Shown piece after piece: positions 1 through 6,132 of a DNA stretch of 6,692 nucleotides. This DNA comes from HGM10836 sp045580645 (GTDB lineage: Bacteria > Bacillota_I > Bacilli_A > RF39 > UBA660). Under the pieces are notes generated by a model. That model was not told the DNA's origin, did not search any database, and worked only from the letters and a program-made list of their open reading frames with translations. The DNA is taken from contig JAZNOG010000082.1 of assembly GCA_045580645.1 (NCBI GenBank), positions 1 to 6,692 on the forward strand, in the 5' to 3' direction. The stretch's first letter is position 1. Every line of letters starts with the position of its first letter. The position numbers and the translations under genes were made by a program.

Positions 1-1587
1 CATCCAAGTAAAGCAGAAGTTTTTATTGAAGATAATGGAGAATATTATATAACATTAGAATCTACAATAGATGACATAGATTACTTACAAGAAGGAATGA
101 TAGTAAGAGCTAATACAAGATGGGGAGAACAGGGATTTAGATTAACAAATCCTAGAAAAAGAAATAATAAAATAACTGTTAAAGGAAATCACTTGTGGAA
201 AGATAGTTCTAAGTATGTAATAGAAAATTCATATGTTGATAGTAAAAATTGTAATGATGCCTTAGATCACCTTAACAGAACATGTGACACAGAAACCCCA
301 TTCATAACAATATCTGATATTTCAAAAATAAATTCAACACGAATTGTGAGAAAAAGCCTAGAAGAAGCAATAGCAATTCTAATTGATAAATGGGGAGGAC
401 ATTTATATAGAGATAATTGGACAATAGGAATAAGAGAAAAAATAGGGTTAGACAGAGGAGTAGTAATTAAATATGGAAAAAATTCTACAGACATAGAAGC
501 TCAGGAACAATGGGATGAAGTTGTTACTAAATTGTTGCCTGTAGGATATGATGGAATAACATTGCCAGAAGTTTATTTGGAATCGTCAATTAATTATGGA
601 GTGCCATATACTAAAGTCGTTAAATTTGATCAGGAAATAGACCAGGAACCATACAAAGATGAAAATGGTAATCTGAACGAAGAAGAGTATAAAGCAGTAT
701 TAATTACAGATTTAAGAAATAAAGCAAATGATTATTTAATGGAAAACCAATATTTAAAATGTAATTACAAAGTAAAAGCTCACATTGATGGAATAGTTGA
801 TTTAGGAGATACAATTGTAGTTAATCATGAACGATTAGGACTTACTTTAAATACAAATGTAATTTCTTTGAAATATGATTGCATTAGAGATAAGTATATA
901 GAAATAGAATTTGGAAATTTTAGATCTAAATTAAAAGATCTAATAAATAATATAGGAAATCAAACCGAAGAAACAGTTAACAATGCTAGTGAAATAGTTA
1001 AAGTTACATTACAGAAAGAATTAAATGAAGCCACTTCAAAAATATGGGGAACATTAGGAGATAGTTATGTTGTTTATGAAGGTAATCGAATTTTAATAGT
1101 AGATACATTACCAAAAGAAATGGCTACAAATGTAATAATGATAAACTCAGCTGGAATTGGCTTCTCCAATACTGGAATCAATGGACAATTTAATTCAGCT
1201 TGGCTAATAGATGGAACATTAGATATGCAATATATAAATTGTATAAATATGACAGCAGATATAGTAAAAGGTGGAACATTAAAAGTTGGATCAAAACTTA
1301 ATGAAGCCGGAAAAATAGAAATATATGATATAGCTAATACATTGATAGGAACTTTCGATGAGAATGGAATTGTTGTATATGGAAAAGATGGAAGCCGAGT
1401 AGTAATAAACCCAGAAGAGTTTGCTGGTTACGATAGTAATGATAATAAAGTGTTTTGGATGAACGGTGATGAGTTTCATATGAAAAAATCCGTAATAGAG
1501 GAAGAAATAACTTTATGTGGATTAGCAAGATGGATAGGTATAGAAACCACAGAATATAATGGCATAGGAATTGTGCCGTTAACATAG
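1..1587 (+). CDS. Phage tail endopeptidase / tail spike (minor structural) protein, 5'-partial
   Basis: The reading frame is open from base 1, so the gene begins before the window. The ATG at 97 is internal: the codons before it fit the family (an acidic Glu-Asp-Asn-Gly-Glu-Tyr-Tyr stretch before the Gly-Met), and no ribosome binding site precedes it. In total 528 codons are visible. The pattern TRWGEQGFR (codons about 39-47) followed by a beta-rich body matches the prophage tail endopeptidase / phage minor structural protein family (Prophage_tail type), which forms the tail tip hub of siphophages of Gram-positive hosts. Codons about 380-410 (AGIGFS, then SAWLIDGTLDM) and the C-terminal FHMKKSVIEEEI motif are typical of the clostridial version, where the C-terminal part links to the fibre. 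It sits 9 bp before the fibre gene, as expected for tail order. The family is recognised from memory of motifs; peptidase activity is not shown by the sequence. Confidence 0.88.
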   Translation, partial: HPSKAEVFIEDNGEYYITLESTIDDIDYLQEGMIVRANTRWGEQGFRLTNPRKRNNKITVKGNHLWKDSSKYVIENSYVDSKNCNDALDHLNRTCDTETPFITISDISKINSTRIVRKSLEEAIAILIDKWGGHLYRDNWTIGIREKIGLDRGVVIKYGKNSTDIEAQEQWDEVVTKLLPVGYDGITLPEVYLESSINYGVPYTKVVKFDQEIDQEPYKDENGNLNEEEYKAVLITDLRNKANDYLMENQYLKCNYKVKAHIDGIVDLGDTIVVNHERLGLTLNTNVISLKYDCIRDKYIEIEFGNFRSKLKDLINNIGNQTEETVNNASEIVKVTLQKELNEATSKIWGTLGDSYVVYEGNRILIVDTLPKEMATNVIMINSAGIGFSNTGINGQFNSAWLIDGTLDMQYINCINMTADIVKGGTLKVGSKLNEAGKIEIYDIANTLIGTFDENGIVVYGKDGSRVVINPEEFAGYDSNDNKVFWMNGDEFHMKKSVIEEEITLCGLARWIGIETTEYNGIGIVPLT

Positions 1588-1596
1588 GAGGGATTT

Positions 1597-3621
1597 ATGG
1601 AAACTTTATATAGTTCAAGAAGCTGGTGCAGTAGTCCAAAATCATATTGGACTATGGAATACGAACATAAAAGATCTGGATCTGATATGCTATATAGATT
1701 TAAATATACAGTTTGGATTAGCAGTTCAGGATGGTATTACAATGCATTAAAAATGCCAATATACCTTAATGGTTCTAACATAGCAACAATTCAAGTAAAA
1801 ACATATAATTCTAATGAAACCGGATGGACTTATTCAGGAACAACTGGATGGTATACAGTAAGTGGAAAAACATCCGGAACAACTTCGTTCTATGCAGTTT
1901 TAGTAGACACCGGAGGATATGCTCAAGCTGGTTGGACAGTTAGAGATACATCTCCAACATATAATTTGACAGTAGATCCAGCCGGTAGTGTTTTAGGAAG
2001 CATATCTAATTTTACAATAGGAAATGCAATAACTGTTCCTATTACAAAATATTCGAGTGATTTTTCTGATACATTAGTTATTAAATATGGTAGCACAACT
2101 ATAAAAACTGTTAGTGGCATAACCAATGGAGCAAGTGTTAGTTTTACAACATCTGAATTGAATACAATATATTCTTTGATGAGTACCGTAAATAGTGGTA
2201 CTTTTTCTTTTGGCTTAACAACTTACAGTGGCTCCACATCAGTTGGTACAAGTTCAAAAACAGCTACCGGAAGCATAACAAATGCTAATCCAACATTTAC
2301 ATCTTCTAATATCACATATAAAGATAGCAATGGTACAACAACAGCAGTTACTGGAAATGACCAACAACTCGTTCAAGGCTTATCTAATTTATTAGTAACA
2401 CTATCATCGGCAACAGGAAATAAAGGAGCCAGTATTACAAAATATGAAGCCACGATAAATGGTGTGACTAAGACATTAACATCAGCAGGAAATATTGATT
2501 ATGGTGTAATAAATTCATCAAAAAATTTAACTATATCAGTAAAAGTGACAGATAGTAGAGGGAATACAACCTCAGCTACTAAAACAGTAACATTTTTAGC
2601 TTGGAGCTTACCGACAGCAATAATAAGTTTAAAAAGGAAAAATAATTATGAAGATGAAACATATTTAAAAGTCGATGCTTCATATTCAAGTGTAAATTCT
2701 AAAAACACCGTCACTATTCAGTATCAGTATAAAAAAAGTAGTGATACATCATATTCAGCATTAGAAACATTAACTGATAATGTTCAAAAAACTTTAACTA
2801 ATGATAAAGAATCAGCATGGAATTATAAAATAATTCTTACAGATAAATTTGGTACCACAACATACAATGTTACCTTACCGAGAGGTAAATTCATTTTATT
2901 TGTAGATACAAAAAAATTATCTGTTGGTGTAAATTGCTTTCCAGTAAATAATGAATCACTAGAAGTAAATGGAGAAAAAATAGGAGCTATAGATTTTAGC
3001 AAAATCTATCCGGTAGGAAGTATTTATATGTCCACATCGAGTACGGATCCTAAAAACTTATTTGGTGGTACATGGGAAAGAATACAGGATAGATTTTTAC
3101 TTTGTGCAGGAAGTTCATATTCAGCAGGAAGTACAGGTGGTTCAGCTTCAGTAACACTTACTTCAAGTCAAATACCTGGTCATACTCATAGTTTTAGTGC
3201 CACATCAGGAGCTACAACAGCAAGTCATACTCATAGCTTTAGTGCAACATCTGGTGGAGTTAGTACAGGACATAAACATGACTGGAGTGGAACGACTTCA
3301 TCAGCAGGAAGCCATACCCATACATTAAAAGGATATGGAGCAGTATTAGATAAAGGATCTACTGGATGGAGATTCGGATCAGGTGGTACTTCTACAGCTT
3401 CAGGAATAGTTAATTCTGCTGGTGCTCATACACATACAGTATCAGGAACAACAGGGTATCAATCAAACAGCCACACTCACTCAGTATCAGGAACAACTGG
3501 ATCCGGAGGAGCATCACATACTCACTCAGTATCAGGAACAACAGGTTCAACTGGTGGAGGAGGATCACATACAAATATGCCGCCATACCTAGCAGTTTAT
3601 GTGTGGAAAAGAACAGGATAA
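1597..3621 (+). CDS. Phage tail fibre / receptor-binding protein (DUF859-like body, collar-like C-terminus)
   Basis: The product has 674 residues. The N-terminus (YSSRSW, then SPKSYWTMEYEHKRSGS) and the Ser/Thr/Gly-rich beta-sandwich body to about residue 465 resemble the DUF859 family of siphophage structural proteins. From about residue 469 there is IYPVGSIYMST, then FGGTWERI (489-496), then a run of HxH motifs, and finally MPPYLAVYVWKR. This is the signature of gp10-C/tail-collar-like domains at fibre tips. HxH triplets in related phage tail tips coordinate metal ions and hold trimers together, so metal binding here is an inference from the motifs. The likely role is host surface recognition at the tail tip. 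The start is set by TAGGAGGG at 1585-1592, which overlaps the stop codon of the upstream gene and lies 4 nt before the ATG. The gene ends just before the holin. The fold of the central region is less certain than the two ends. Confidence 0.85.
   Translation: METLYSSRSWCSSPKSYWTMEYEHKRSGSDMLYRFKYTVWISSSGWYYNALKMPIYLNGSNIATIQVKTYNSNETGWTYSGTTGWYTVSGKTSGTTSFYAVLVDTGGYAQAGWTVRDTSPTYNLTVDPAGSVLGSISNFTIGNAITVPITKYSSDFSDTLVIKYGSTTIKTVSGITNGASVSFTTSELNTIYSLMSTVNSGTFSFGLTTYSGSTSVGTSSKTATGSITNANPTFTSSNITYKDSNGTTTAVTGNDQQLVQGLSNLLVTLSSATGNKGASITKYEATINGVTKTLTSAGNIDYGVINSSKNLTISVKVTDSRGNTTSATKTVTFLAWSLPTAIISLKRKNNYEDETYLKVDASYSSVNSKNTVTIQYQYKKSSDTSYSALETLTDNVQKTLTNDKESAWNYKIILTDKFGTTTYNVTLPRGKFILFVDTKKLSVGVNCFPVNNESLEVNGEKIGAIDFSKIYPVGSIYMSTSSTDPKNLFGGTWERIQDRFLLCAGSSYSAGSTGGSASVTLTSSQIPGHTHSFSATSGATTASHTHSFSATSGGVSTGHKHDWSGTTSSAGSHTHTLKGYGAVLDKGSTGWRFGSGGTSTASGIVNSAGAHTHTVSGTTGYQSNSHTHSVSGTTGSGGASHTHSVSGTTGSTGGGGSHTNMPPYLAVYVWKRTG
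3181..3573 (+). repeat. 45-bp in-frame repeats encoding 15-residue HxH units in the tail fibre tip
   Basis: His-x-His codon triplets begin at 3181, 3226, 3271, 3313, 3427 and 3472 and 3517, with a degenerate HTN at 3562. Spacing is exactly 45 bp in 3181-3271 and again in 3427-3562. The second block repeats the DNA core CAGTATCAGGAACAAC at 3437, 3482 and 3527. The first block encodes HTHSFSATSG-type units and the second HTHSVSGTTG-type units, separated by a non-repeat insert at about 3325-3423. This is a coding repeat within the fibre gene. Confidence 0.9.
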
Positions 3622-3622
3622 A

Positions 3623-3630
3623 AAAGGAGG
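3623..3630 (+). promoter_or_regulatory. Ribosome binding site deciding the holin start
   Basis: AAAGGAGG lies 10 nt before the ATG at 3641, just after the stop codon of the tail fibre gene (3619-3621). The in-frame upstream ATG at 3599 has no Shine-Dalgarno sequence and would overlap the fibre gene by 23 nt, so 3641 is the better start. Confidence 0.75.
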
Positions 3631-3640
3631 AATAGAAGGA

Positions 3641-4048
3641 ATGAAAAATATAATTAATTTTTTTACAAGTACATTTCTAACAACAGTAATTTATTATTTA
3701 GGAGGATTAGACACAGCATTGAAAACATTATTAATATTAATAGTTTTAGATTACATAACAGGATTGTGTAAGGCTATAACAACCAAAAGAATAAATAGTT
3801 TAATAGGACTAAAAGGAATAATAAAAAAAGTTGGTTACTTAATTATAGTAGCAGTATCAGTTTTACTGGATGAGGTAGTAGGTAATACAGGAGCAATAAG
3901 AAACCTGGTTATCTACTTTTTTGTTGCAAATGAAGGAATATCAATATTGGAAAATTGGGGAGCTATGGGCTTACCATTACCAAAAAAAGTATTCGAAGTT
4001 TTAGAACAAATAAAAACAGAAAAGGGAGGTGGCAACGATGGAAAATAA
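3641..4048 (+). CDS. Phage holin (toxin secretion/phage lysis holin family)
   Basis: The product is a 135-residue membrane protein. Holins of this family accumulate in the cytoplasmic membrane and open it at a set time so that the endolysin reaches the cell wall. Hydrophobic segments lie at about residues 9-22, 26-43, 63-79 and 85-97. The family hallmarks LDYITG (36-41), a conserved Ser-x(4)-KG element (53-59) and NEGISILEN (97-105) are present. A short charged C-terminal tail (about 115-135) follows. These features match the phage_holin_4 / TIGR01593-type family. The start at 3641 was chosen over 3599 because of the AAAGGAGG site just upstream. The gene lies between the tail fibre and the endolysin, which is the expected position. 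Its last 11 bp overlap the start of a small acidic ORF, which suggests translational coupling. Confidence 0.9.
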   Translation: MKNIINFFTSTFLTTVIYYLGGLDTALKTLLILIVLDYITGLCKAITTKRINSLIGLKGIIKKVGYLIIVAVSVLLDEVVGNTGAIRNLVIYFFVANEGISILENWGAMGLPLPKKVFEVLEQIKTEKGGGNDGK

Positions 4049-4145
4049 AGAAATCGTGTCAGAAGAAATAGAAGTAATAGAAAAAGATGAAGCCATATCA
4101 ATAGAAGAAGATTGCGAAGGCTTTGATTATGTAGAGGAGGAATAA
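4038..4145 (+). CDS. Small very acidic protein (35 aa) between holin and endolysin, function unknown
   Basis: This short ORF encodes 35 residues, of which 13 are Glu and 3 Asp against 2 Lys, so the predicted charge is about -14. No membrane segment or known domain is visible, and I do not recognise it. Evidence that it is translated: GGGAGG at 4024-4029 lies 8 nt before its ATG, it overlaps the end of the holin gene by 11 bp in another frame, and it ends 2 bp before the endolysin ATG. It therefore fills the gap in a tightly packed lysis operon. Its C-terminal codons GAG GAG GAA also form the endolysin ribosome binding site. A lysis-timing or holin-partner role would be pure inference. The alternative is that it is only a translated linker coupling holin and endolysin synthesis. 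Confidence 0.6.
   Translation: MENKEIVSEEIEVIEKDEAISIEEDCEGFDYVEEE
4133..4140 (+). promoter_or_regulatory. Endolysin ribosome binding site inside the upstream small ORF
   Basis: AGAGGAGG lies 7 nt before the endolysin ATG at 4148 and is encoded by the last glutamate codons of the acidic 35-residue ORF. Ribosomes finishing the small ORF would pass over this site, so translation of the two may be coupled. Confidence 0.75.
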
Positions 4146-4147
4146 TT

Positions 4148-5005
4148 ATGGGTTATACATTAAATAATATAAAAAAAAGCCCATTCAAAGGCTTGAGTTC
4201 ATCATGGATTAGTTCAGATTTTGGATATCGCAAATTCTGGAATAATGTTACTGGGAAGTATGTGGAAGGATATCATAATGGAATTGATATGACATCTGGA
4301 ACATCAATAGTTGCAACTGCAAAAGGAAAAGTAACTGCATGTAGAAATACAGTTAAAGGATATACAGAAAGCCAGGCATCTGGGAACTATGTGACTTTAT
4401 ATCATGGCAATAACATTTATACTACATATTGTCATATGAAATATGGAAGTGTAAAAGTTAAAGTAGGAGATATAGTAGAAGCCGGAACAGTAATAGGAAC
4501 TAAAGGAACCACTGGATTTTCAACCGGAGAACATCTTCACTATGGTGTAAAAGTAAATGGGAGTTGGGTGGATCCTAAACCATATTTATTGGGAACAAAA
4601 GAATTACCACAATATGGTGGAACAACCCCAACACCAATTCCATCAGAAAATTTAAAATATAAAGTAGGAGATGAAGTAATGTTCACTGGAACTTTATACA
4701 GAGATAGTTATGGAAATGGAGCAGGACAAACCAGAAGTAATTTAAGAGCAAAAATATATATAGTTAATAAAAAAGGAAGTCATCCATACAATATCAACAA
4801 TGGATTAGGTTGGGTAAAAGAATCAGCATTAACACCAATTAACACTACACCTGGAAATTATTATACAGTAGTAAGAGGGGATACTTTATGGGGAATAGCT
4901 AAAAAATTCTATGGCAATGGCAGTAGATATCCAGAAATAGCTAAAGCCAATAACATCTCCAATCCAGATCTAATTCATGCAGGGCAAAAAATATTAATAC
5001 CATAA
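4148..5005 (+). CDS. Phage endolysin: M23 metallopeptidase, SH3-like and LysM domains
   Basis: The product has 285 residues. It is expected to cut peptide bonds in host peptidoglycan at the end of infection. The M23 (LytM/lysostaphin-type) domain covers about residues 20-147. The zinc ligands appear as H43, D47 (HNGID) and H131 (HLH), with catalytic histidines H96 and H129, so all key residues are present. A proline/threonine linker (about 158-166) leads to an SH3-like wall-binding segment (about 169-230, YKVGDEV to GWVKESAL) similar to those in clostridial phage lysins. A LysM domain (about 238-285, YYTVVRGDTLWGIAKKFYG to the C-terminal LIP) should bind glycan. No signal peptide is visible, consistent with release through the holin encoded just upstream. 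The start is set by AGAGGAGG 7 nt before the ATG. The gene is the last of the rightward operon and is followed within 4 bp by a terminator. Confidence 0.93.
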   Translation: MGYTLNNIKKSPFKGLSSSWISSDFGYRKFWNNVTGKYVEGYHNGIDMTSGTSIVATAKGKVTACRNTVKGYTESQASGNYVTLYHGNNIYTTYCHMKYGSVKVKVGDIVEAGTVIGTKGTTGFSTGEHLHYGVKVNGSWVDPKPYLLGTKELPQYGGTTPTPIPSENLKYKVGDEVMFTGTLYRDSYGNGAGQTRSNLRAKIYIVNKKGSHPYNINNGLGWVKESALTPINTTPGNYYTVVRGDTLWGIAKKFYGNGSRYPEIAKANNISNPDLIHAGQKILIP

Positions 5006-5008
5006 GAA

Positions 5009-5037
5009 AACCTAGCTAAATGCTAGGTTCTTTTTTT
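5009..5037 (+). terminator. Intrinsic terminator of the lysis operon, probably bidirectional
   Basis: A perfect 8-bp inverted repeat, AACCTAGC (5009-5016) and GCTAGGTT (5022-5029), with a 5-nt loop is followed by C and seven T (5031-5037). It starts 4 bp after the endolysin stop codon. Read on the - strand, the same stem is followed by the T-rich TTCTT, so it can also end the converging operon, whose last stop codon (5016-5018) lies inside the hairpin. Confidence 0.9.
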
Positions 5038-5342
5038 GTGGAGAACTGTAAGGGTTCTTCATTAATGACAATTAAATTATATTTGTTTTTTAAAATAGAT
5101 TTGATTTTATCGAATTCTTTTCTGTTTTTAAAAGTAACACCACACAATGATTCTAAAGCTCCATTGTAATGAGCTAATAAACTACTTTCCCAAAGAGCAT
5201 TTAATTTGTATCCTGTGGCTAAATAGAAAGCTACAAATTCATATACAACATTATCTCTCAAATATTCATCAATAGCTTTATTGTGAGGCTCAACTACTTT
5301 GATAAAATCATCGTCACTAATATCAAAATCAGTTCTAAACAT
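5016..5342 (-). CDS. Unknown 108-aa protein, paralogue of the gene upstream in the same operon
   Basis: The function is not recognised. The protein has 108 residues and appears soluble, with no signal peptide or membrane segment. It starts MFR, then DISDDDF (residues 7-13), PH (19-20), EYL (26-28), AFYLATGY (38-45), and ends with LIVINEEPLQF (90-100). The same landmarks occur in the same order in the neighbouring gene at 5357-5689, so the two are a diverged tandem duplication. The start is set by AGGAGG (complement of 5348-5353), 5 nt before the ATG. It is the last gene of a three-gene leftward operon, 14 bp after its paralogue. Its last codons and stop lie inside the shared terminator hairpin, so the C-terminal KEPSI residues are encoded by terminator DNA. 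An accessory (moron) role is inferred only from position beside the lysis genes. Confidence 0.78.
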   Translation of the reverse strand: MFRTDFDISDDDFIKVVEPHNKAIDEYLRDNVVYEFVAFYLATGYKLNALWESSLLAHYNGALESLCGVTFKNRKEFDKIKSILKNKYNLIVINEEPLQFSTKKEPSI

Positions 5343-5356
5343 ACATCCCTCCTTTT

Positions 5357-5689
5357 CTAATTTTCAGGAGAATCCTCTATCAGCCGGAGGGGATTCTCAT
5401 CAACAACAATTAATCCGAATTTAATTTTTAATACTTCAAGAATTTTATTTTTTAGAGTCAGTCTTTTCATTCGCTTAGCATCCACATTAAAAAAACATAA
5501 AGCTGAGTTAATGAAATGCTCCAATGAATCTTCCTCGGCACAATATCTATATCCAGATGCAATAAAGAAAGCACAATAGTCAGGAATAATAAATTTTTTA
5601 ATATATTCTTCAACCAAGTCAAAATGTGGACTTACATATTTTTTAAATTCTTCGTCCGAAATATCTTCAGGAGTATGTGGTCTAAACAT
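5357..5689 (-). CDS. Unknown 110-aa protein, paralogue of the downstream gene
   Basis: The function is not recognised. The start at 5689 was chosen over the longer ORF beginning at 5734 for two reasons: GGAGGTGAT (complement of 5694-5702) lies just upstream with about 8 nt between GGAGG and the ATG, and the resulting MFR N-terminus aligns with that of the paralogue. The product has 110 residues: EDISDEEF (8-15), SPH (20-22), EEYI (27-30), AFFIASGY (40-47), SLEHF (55-59) and LIVVDENPLRL (93-103). It looks soluble, alpha-rich and mostly charged at the surface. It overlaps the stop of the preceding gene by 8 bp (ATGTTTAG), so translation is probably coupled. A hairpin-forming inverted repeat lies in its last codons. 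The middle third differs most from its paralogue. Confidence 0.8.
   Translation of the reverse strand: MFRPHTPEDISDEEFKKYVSPHFDLVEEYIKKFIIPDYCAFFIASGYRYCAEEDSLEHFINSALCFFNVDAKRMKRLTLKNKILEVLKIKFGLIVVDENPLRLIEDSPEN
5368..5398 (-). repeat. Inverted repeat (hairpin) at the 3' end of the middle leftward gene
   Basis: GAGAATCC (5368-5375) and GGATTCTC (5391-5398) are perfectly complementary, and pairing can continue inward by about two more pairs past one imperfect position. In the leftward mRNA the hairpin sits in the last codons of the 110-residue gene and about 15 nt before the ribosome binding site of the last gene. No T-run follows it, so it is not a normal terminator; an mRNA stability or processing element is possible. 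Confidence 0.55.
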
Positions 5690-6014
5690 TTTTATCACCT
5701 CCATTCCATTTAGCAATATATCTTGCATAGTCATAGCCGGCAGGATAAACTAGCCAACCTTCACGATGATTAAATGTACACAAAGCTACAGATACAACAT
5801 CATTCTCATCCATTGTTAGTTTATCTTTAATTTTTTTTAGTACAGGATCATCTTTTAAAAAGTTACTACAGAAATCCTGATACTGTTCAAAATCACATTT
5901 TATCAACCAAGTAATTTTGTATTCGAGTTCTTGACCAAGATGAGGATAGCAAGTACTCAATTTTTTGTATTCTGAAGCATTAGGACATTTTCTGAAAAAC
6001 AGAGCTTTAGTCAT
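5682..6014 (-). CDS. Unknown 110-aa cysteine-containing protein, first gene of the leftward operon
   Basis: The function is not recognised. The protein has 110 residues, with no signal peptide or membrane segment. It opens MTKALFFRKCPN and has five cysteines (C10, C22, C40, C49, C79), plus an aromatic C-terminal stretch YPAGYDYARYIAKW (90-103). The cysteines do not form an obvious CxxC zinc motif. The start is well supported by GGAGG (complement of 6021-6025), 6 nt before the ATG. It is not clearly related in sequence to the two paralogues downstream. Its stop codon overlaps the start of the next gene by 8 bp, so the three genes form one transcription and translation unit. A role as a prophage accessory or defence-related gene is inference from position alone. 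Confidence 0.8.
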   Translation of the reverse strand: MTKALFFRKCPNASEYKKLSTCYPHLGQELEYKITWLIKCDFEQYQDFCSNFLKDDPVLKKIKDKLTMDENDVVSVALCTFNHREGWLVYPAGYDYARYIAKWNGGDKNV

Positions 6015-6034
6015 AATTCACCTCCGAGCTGTTG

Positions 6035-6065
6035 TATTAATCACTTAGAAAGAAAAAAAATGCAA
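6035..6065 (-). promoter_or_regulatory. Weak candidate promoter for the leftward three-gene operon
   Basis: On the - strand, TTGCAT (complement of 6060-6065) is followed after 19 nt by TTAATA (complement of 6035-6040), which is preceded by TGA like an extended -10. The spacing is longer than the usual 17 nt and both boxes are imperfect. Some promoter must lie here because the operon has no other upstream sequence before the divergent gene. Confidence 0.3.
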
Positions 6066-6082
6066 GTCTTTATCAAAAAATA

Positions 6083-6103
6083 GTAAAACTTTCCAAGATT
6101 TAC
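6083..6103. promoter_or_regulatory. Imperfect dyad, candidate operator between divergent genes
   Basis: GTAAAACTT (6083-6091) and AAGATTTAC (6095-6103) are inverted repeats matching at 8 of 9 positions around a 3-nt centre. The 21-bp dyad lies 23 bp upstream of the -10 box of the restriction gene and within the likely upstream region of the leftward operon. This geometry fits a dimeric repressor site, but no regulator gene is present in the window. Confidence 0.35.
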
Positions 6104-6110
6104 ACAGAAA

Positions 6111-6132
6111 TTGACAGTTTTTGTGTTATAAT
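6111..6132 (+). promoter_or_regulatory. Promoter of the restriction gene (extended -10)
   Basis: A consensus TATAAT at 6127-6132 is preceded by TGT (6124-6126), giving an extended -10 element. A perfect TTGACA occurs at 6111-6116 but only 10 nt upstream, too close to act as its -35 box in the usual way. Transcription would start near 6139, giving a leader of about 35 nt before the ATG at 6175. Confidence 0.6.

Noticed and set aside
97..99. ATG at 97 as the true start of the first gene
   Set aside because: The frame is open back to base 1 with family-like sequence, and no ribosome binding site precedes 97; the gene is cut by the window edge.
1291..2126. Leftward ORFs of 62-83 residues within the tail genes, and similar ones at 267-494 and 3913-4101
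   Set aside because: They are antisense to well-supported genes, lack ribosome binding sites, and have low-complexity hydrophobic or aromatic composition.
3437..3542. CRISPR-like array from the regularly spaced 16-bp repeats
   Set aside because: The 45-bp period keeps the reading frame and encodes HxH units of the tail fibre; the intervening segments are similar to each other, unlike spacers.
3181..3621. Diversity-generating retroelement variable region in the fibre tip
   Set aside because: No template repeat or reverse transcriptase in the window, and no C-type lectin-like ending; the repeats are ordinary coding repeats.
3599..3640. Holin starting at the ATG at 3599
   Set aside because: No Shine-Dalgarno site, 23-bp overlap with the fibre gene, and the extra residues are hydrophilic and not family-like; 3641 has a good site.
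5690..5734. Longer start (5734) for the middle leftward gene
   Set aside because: The strong GGAGGTGAT lies before 5689 and the MFR start aligns with the paralogue; the longer form would overlap the preceding gene by more than 50 bp.
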